Source: Candidatus Gottesmanbacteria bacterium RIFCSPHIGHO2_01_FULL_46_14
GTDB lineage: Bacteria > Patescibacteriota > Microgenomatia > UBA10105 > UBA927
Assembly: GCA_001780895.1 (NCBI GenBank)
Contig: MFJJ01000039.1
Location: forward strand, 1 to 6,311
Length of the DNA: 6,311 bases
Direction: 5' to 3'
The notes under the pieces are model-generated. The model was not told the origin of the DNA and made no database searches. It was given only the letters and a program-made list of their open reading frames with translations. Positions within the stretch are counted from its first letter, which is position 1. Each line of letters begins with the position of its first letter. This document shows positions 4,605 through 6,311 of this stretch, piece after piece. A program made the translations under genes and the position numbers.

Positions 4605-6311
4605 ATGGAATCATCTCGGACAGATATTGCTGCCGCAAAAAAGCCCTTCTACAATCTCATGATGTTCCCATATCCTTCTGCAGAAGGCCTTCATGTGGGC
4701 AACATGTACGCATTCACCGGGAGTGATATTTATGGTCGTTTCAAGAGAATGGCCGGTTACGACGTCTTTGAGCCTATTGGGCTGGATGGCTTTGGTATCC
4801 ACAGTGAGAATTACGCTCTGAAAATTGGGAAACATCCCATGGAGCATGCTAAAGTAACCGAGAAAAATTTCTACAATCAGCTTCACAAAATCGGCGCGAT
4901 GTACGATTGGTCCCGGACCGTCGAAACATATGACCCCCATTACTACAAGTGGACGCAGTGGATATTTGTCCAAATGTATACGCGTGGCTTGGCGTATCGG
5001 GCAAAGAGCGAGGTGAACTGGTGTCCGAGCTGTAAAACGGTTTTGGCTGATGAACAGGTTATTCCTGCCTCGCGGCAAGGCGGGGAGGGGAAATGTGAGC
5101 GATGCGGGAATGCGGTAATAAAAAAGCTGCTGGAACAATGGTTTTTTAGAATTACCGCATATGCGGAAAAACTATTGCAGAATACCCGCACGCTCAATTG
5201 GCCGGAAAAAGTCCTGATTGCCCAGAGAAACTGGATAGGGAAGAAAGAAGGGACGAAGATACTGTTTGACGAAATAGAGATTTTTACCACACGGCCCGAT
5301 ACAATTTTCGGCTGCGTGTTTGTGGTTTTGTCTCCCAGCCATCGGCTGGCCGGAAAGGTTAAAGAGGTCGTCAATCCGGCGACAAAGAAAGCTATCCCGG
5401 TGTTTGTTGACGAGTATGTCTTGGGAGAAGTCGGGACGGGGGCGATTATGGGGGTTCCCGCCTACGATGATCGGGATATGGCATTTGCTAAGAGAATGAA
5501 CCTTCCTGTTGTCCGGGCAAAACTCACCGATAAAGTCTTTGGAAAAAAAATGGTGACCTATCACCTCCGGGACTGGCTCATTAGTAGGCAGCGTTATTGG
5601 GGTCCGCCGATACCCATGATTTACTGTGAGACATGCGGTTGGCAGCCGGTGCCCGAAAAAGATCTGCCTGTTATTTTACCTCGGATAGAAGATTACCAAC
5701 CCAAAGGTACAGGTGTTGCCCCCTTGGCCACTCATAAAGAATTTTATGAAACGACATGTCCGAATTGTGGTAAATCCGCCCGCCGGGAGACGGATGTCTC
5801 TGATACATTTTTAGATAGTTCGTGGTACTTTTTACGCTACCCTTCAGTCAACAATGTCATCCCGGCCACCGAGCCGGGATCCAGTGTTCAAGTGGGGTGG
5901 ACCCCGGATCAGGTCCGGGGTGACAAACAAGGATTCCTTCCTTGGGATCCAGAGATTACGAAGAAATGGCTTCCGGTGGATATGTATACCGGTGGAGCAG
6001 AGCATAGCGTGTTGCATCTGCTGTACAGCCGTTTTATTACGATGGCGCTTCATGATTGGGGATATATTGATTTTGATGAACCATTTCCAAATTTTTATGC
6101 TCACGGATTAATTATTAAAGACGGCGCCAAGATGAGCAAAAGCAAAGGGAATATCGTTAATCCGGATCAGTATATCGACCTCTATGGCGCAGATGCCCTT
6201 CGGATTTACCTCATGTTTACCGGACCGTACGATCAAGGAGGGGATTTTCGTGATAGTGCAATGGAAGGGATTGCCAAGTGGGTCCGAAAAGTCTGGCGTA
6301 TGGCTCTGTCC
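4605..6311 (+). CDS. leuS: Leucyl-tRNA synthetase (N-terminal 569 residues; runs off right edge)
   Basis: This class I synthetase charges tRNA-Leu with leucine in the cytoplasm. Seen in order: the ATP-binding signature in the form HVGN (residues 30-33, after FPYPSAEGL); a first zinc knuckle CPSC (140-143) with CERC (164-167); the editing-domain threonine motif TTRPDT (228-233) and GTGAIMGVPAYDDRD (277-291); LRDWLISRQRYWG (321-333); a second Cys pair set CETC/CPNC (341-344, 385-388); DTFLDSSWYFLRYPS; WLPVDMYTGGAEH; and KMSKS (510-514 region). The tRNA-binding C-terminus is outside the window. The editing domain is clearly shorter than in E. coli LeuRS, both after TTRPDT and before LRDW. Two segments look inserted: residues 154-161 and about 417-441, each encoded by palindromic DNA. 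The start at 4605 fits the promoter and the conserved N-terminus, which begins soon after it. Confidence 0.97.
   Translation, partial: MESSRTDIAAAKKPFYNLMMFPYPSAEGLHVGNMYAFTGSDIYGRFKRMAGYDVFEPIGLDGFGIHSENYALKIGKHPMEHAKVTEKNFYNQLHKIGAMYDWSRTVETYDPHYYKWTQWIFVQMYTRGLAYRAKSEVNWCPSCKTVLADEQVIPASRQGGEGKCERCGNAVIKKLLEQWFFRITAYAEKLLQNTRTLNWPEKVLIAQRNWIGKKEGTKILFDEIEIFTTRPDTIFGCVFVVLSPSHRLAGKVKEVVNPATKKAIPVFVDEYVLGEVGTGAIMGVPAYDDRDMAFAKRMNLPVVRAKLTDKVFGKKMVTYHLRDWLISRQRYWGPPIPMIYCETCGWQPVPEKDLPVILPRIEDYQPKGTGVAPLATHKEFYETTCPNCGKSARRETDVSDTFLDSSWYFLRYPSVNNVIPATEPGSSVQVGWTPDQVRGDKQGFLPWDPEITKKWLPVDMYTGGAEHSVLHLLYSRFITMALHDWGYIDFDEPFPNFYAHGLIIKDGAKMSKSKGNIVNPDQYIDLYGADALRIYLMFTGPYDQGGDFRDSAMEGIAKWVRKVWRMALS
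5064..5087 (+). repeat. Short GC-rich palindromic insertion in leuS
   Basis: CCTGCCT (5064-5070) pairs with AGGCGGG (5078-5084) around a 7-base loop, with one G-U wobble. It encodes P-A-S-R-Q-G-G-E (residues 154-161) between ADEQVI and GKCERCG. Family members, as I recall them, usually pass almost directly from EQV to the GxCxRC zinc ligands, so about eight residues look extra. The length of 24 bp keeps the frame. Similar CCTGCC/GGCAGG hairpins are frequent dispersed repeats in several bacterial groups. Membership in such a family is an inference. Confidence 0.5.
5855..5925 (+). mobile_element. Rickettsia-palindromic-element-like repeat inserted in leuS
   Basis: The element begins TGTCATCCCGG and ends CCGGGGTGACA, an 11-bp terminal inverted repeat with one G-U pair. 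Each half is itself a hairpin with an 8-bp perfect stem: 5859-5866 with 5873-5880, and 5901-5908 with 5914-5921. AACAA flanks it on both sides (5850-5854, 5926-5930), like a target-site duplication. It is read through in leuS as VIPATEPGSSVQVGWTPDQV and a few more residues, placed in the loop between the YFLRYPS and WLPVD motifs. Such GTCATCCCGG...CCGGGATGAC repeats are dispersed in many alphaproteobacterial and some Patescibacteria genomes. An insertion of 71 plus 5 bp would not be a multiple of three. A 72-bp insertion with ACAA repeats (5851-5854, 5923-5926) would be. Confidence 0.82.

Noticed and set aside
4611..5564. Several minus-strand open frames of 130-175 codons
   Set aside because: They lie antisense to leuS and show no family features.
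5844..6111. Open frames on both strands covering the palindromic element (SRDPVFKWGG-type peptides)
   Set aside because: These are shadow frames produced by the palindrome and the conserved leuS coding sequence. The LeuRS frame carries the conserved motifs.

Overview
The window looks like a chromosomal piece of a small-genome, uncultivated bacterium, most likely Patescibacteria/CPR and perhaps Microgenomates. This rests on recognising family style, not on a search. The pointers are the divergent leucyl-tRNA synthetase, a huge membrane-anchored fibre protein of a type common in that group, genes that start without a Shine-Dalgarno sequence, and GC-rich palindromic repeats inside a coding gene.

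Layout, left to right. Positions 1-3403 (minus strand) hold a very large surface protein gene that runs off the left edge. It encodes a short cytoplasmic N-terminus, one membrane helix, about 430 residues of beta-rich ectodomain, and then at least 207 uninterrupted Gly-X-Y triplets. Positions 3390-3929 (minus) hold a short upstream gene. It has one complete and one half copy of the SAM-like core-binding domain of XerC/XerD-type tyrosine recombinases, and no catalytic domain. The missing half of the second copy is the first 40 residues of the fibre protein, in another frame. The two genes therefore look like one protein split by a +1 frameshift within their 14-bp overlap or just before it.

Positions 3966-4604 separate the two divergent transcription units. 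Each unit has a sigma70-like promoter whose -10 box lies so close to the start codon that the mRNA should be leaderless. The spacer between them carries a perfect 24-bp palindrome and a competing 11-bp inverted repeat. I see no convincing gene there.

Positions 4605-6311 (plus) hold the first 569 codons of leuS, running off the right edge. The gene carries two palindromic insertions that keep the frame. One is a 71-72 bp element resembling Rickettsia palindromic elements, with TGTCA/TGACA ends and short flanking direct repeats. The other is a hairpin-forming stretch of about 24 bp in the first zinc-binding loop.

leuS and the fibre locus are neighbours only; nothing suggests a shared function. 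The most interesting points are the recombinase-type DNA-binding fold joined to a membrane-anchored collagen fibre, and the palindromic elements domesticated inside an essential synthetase.
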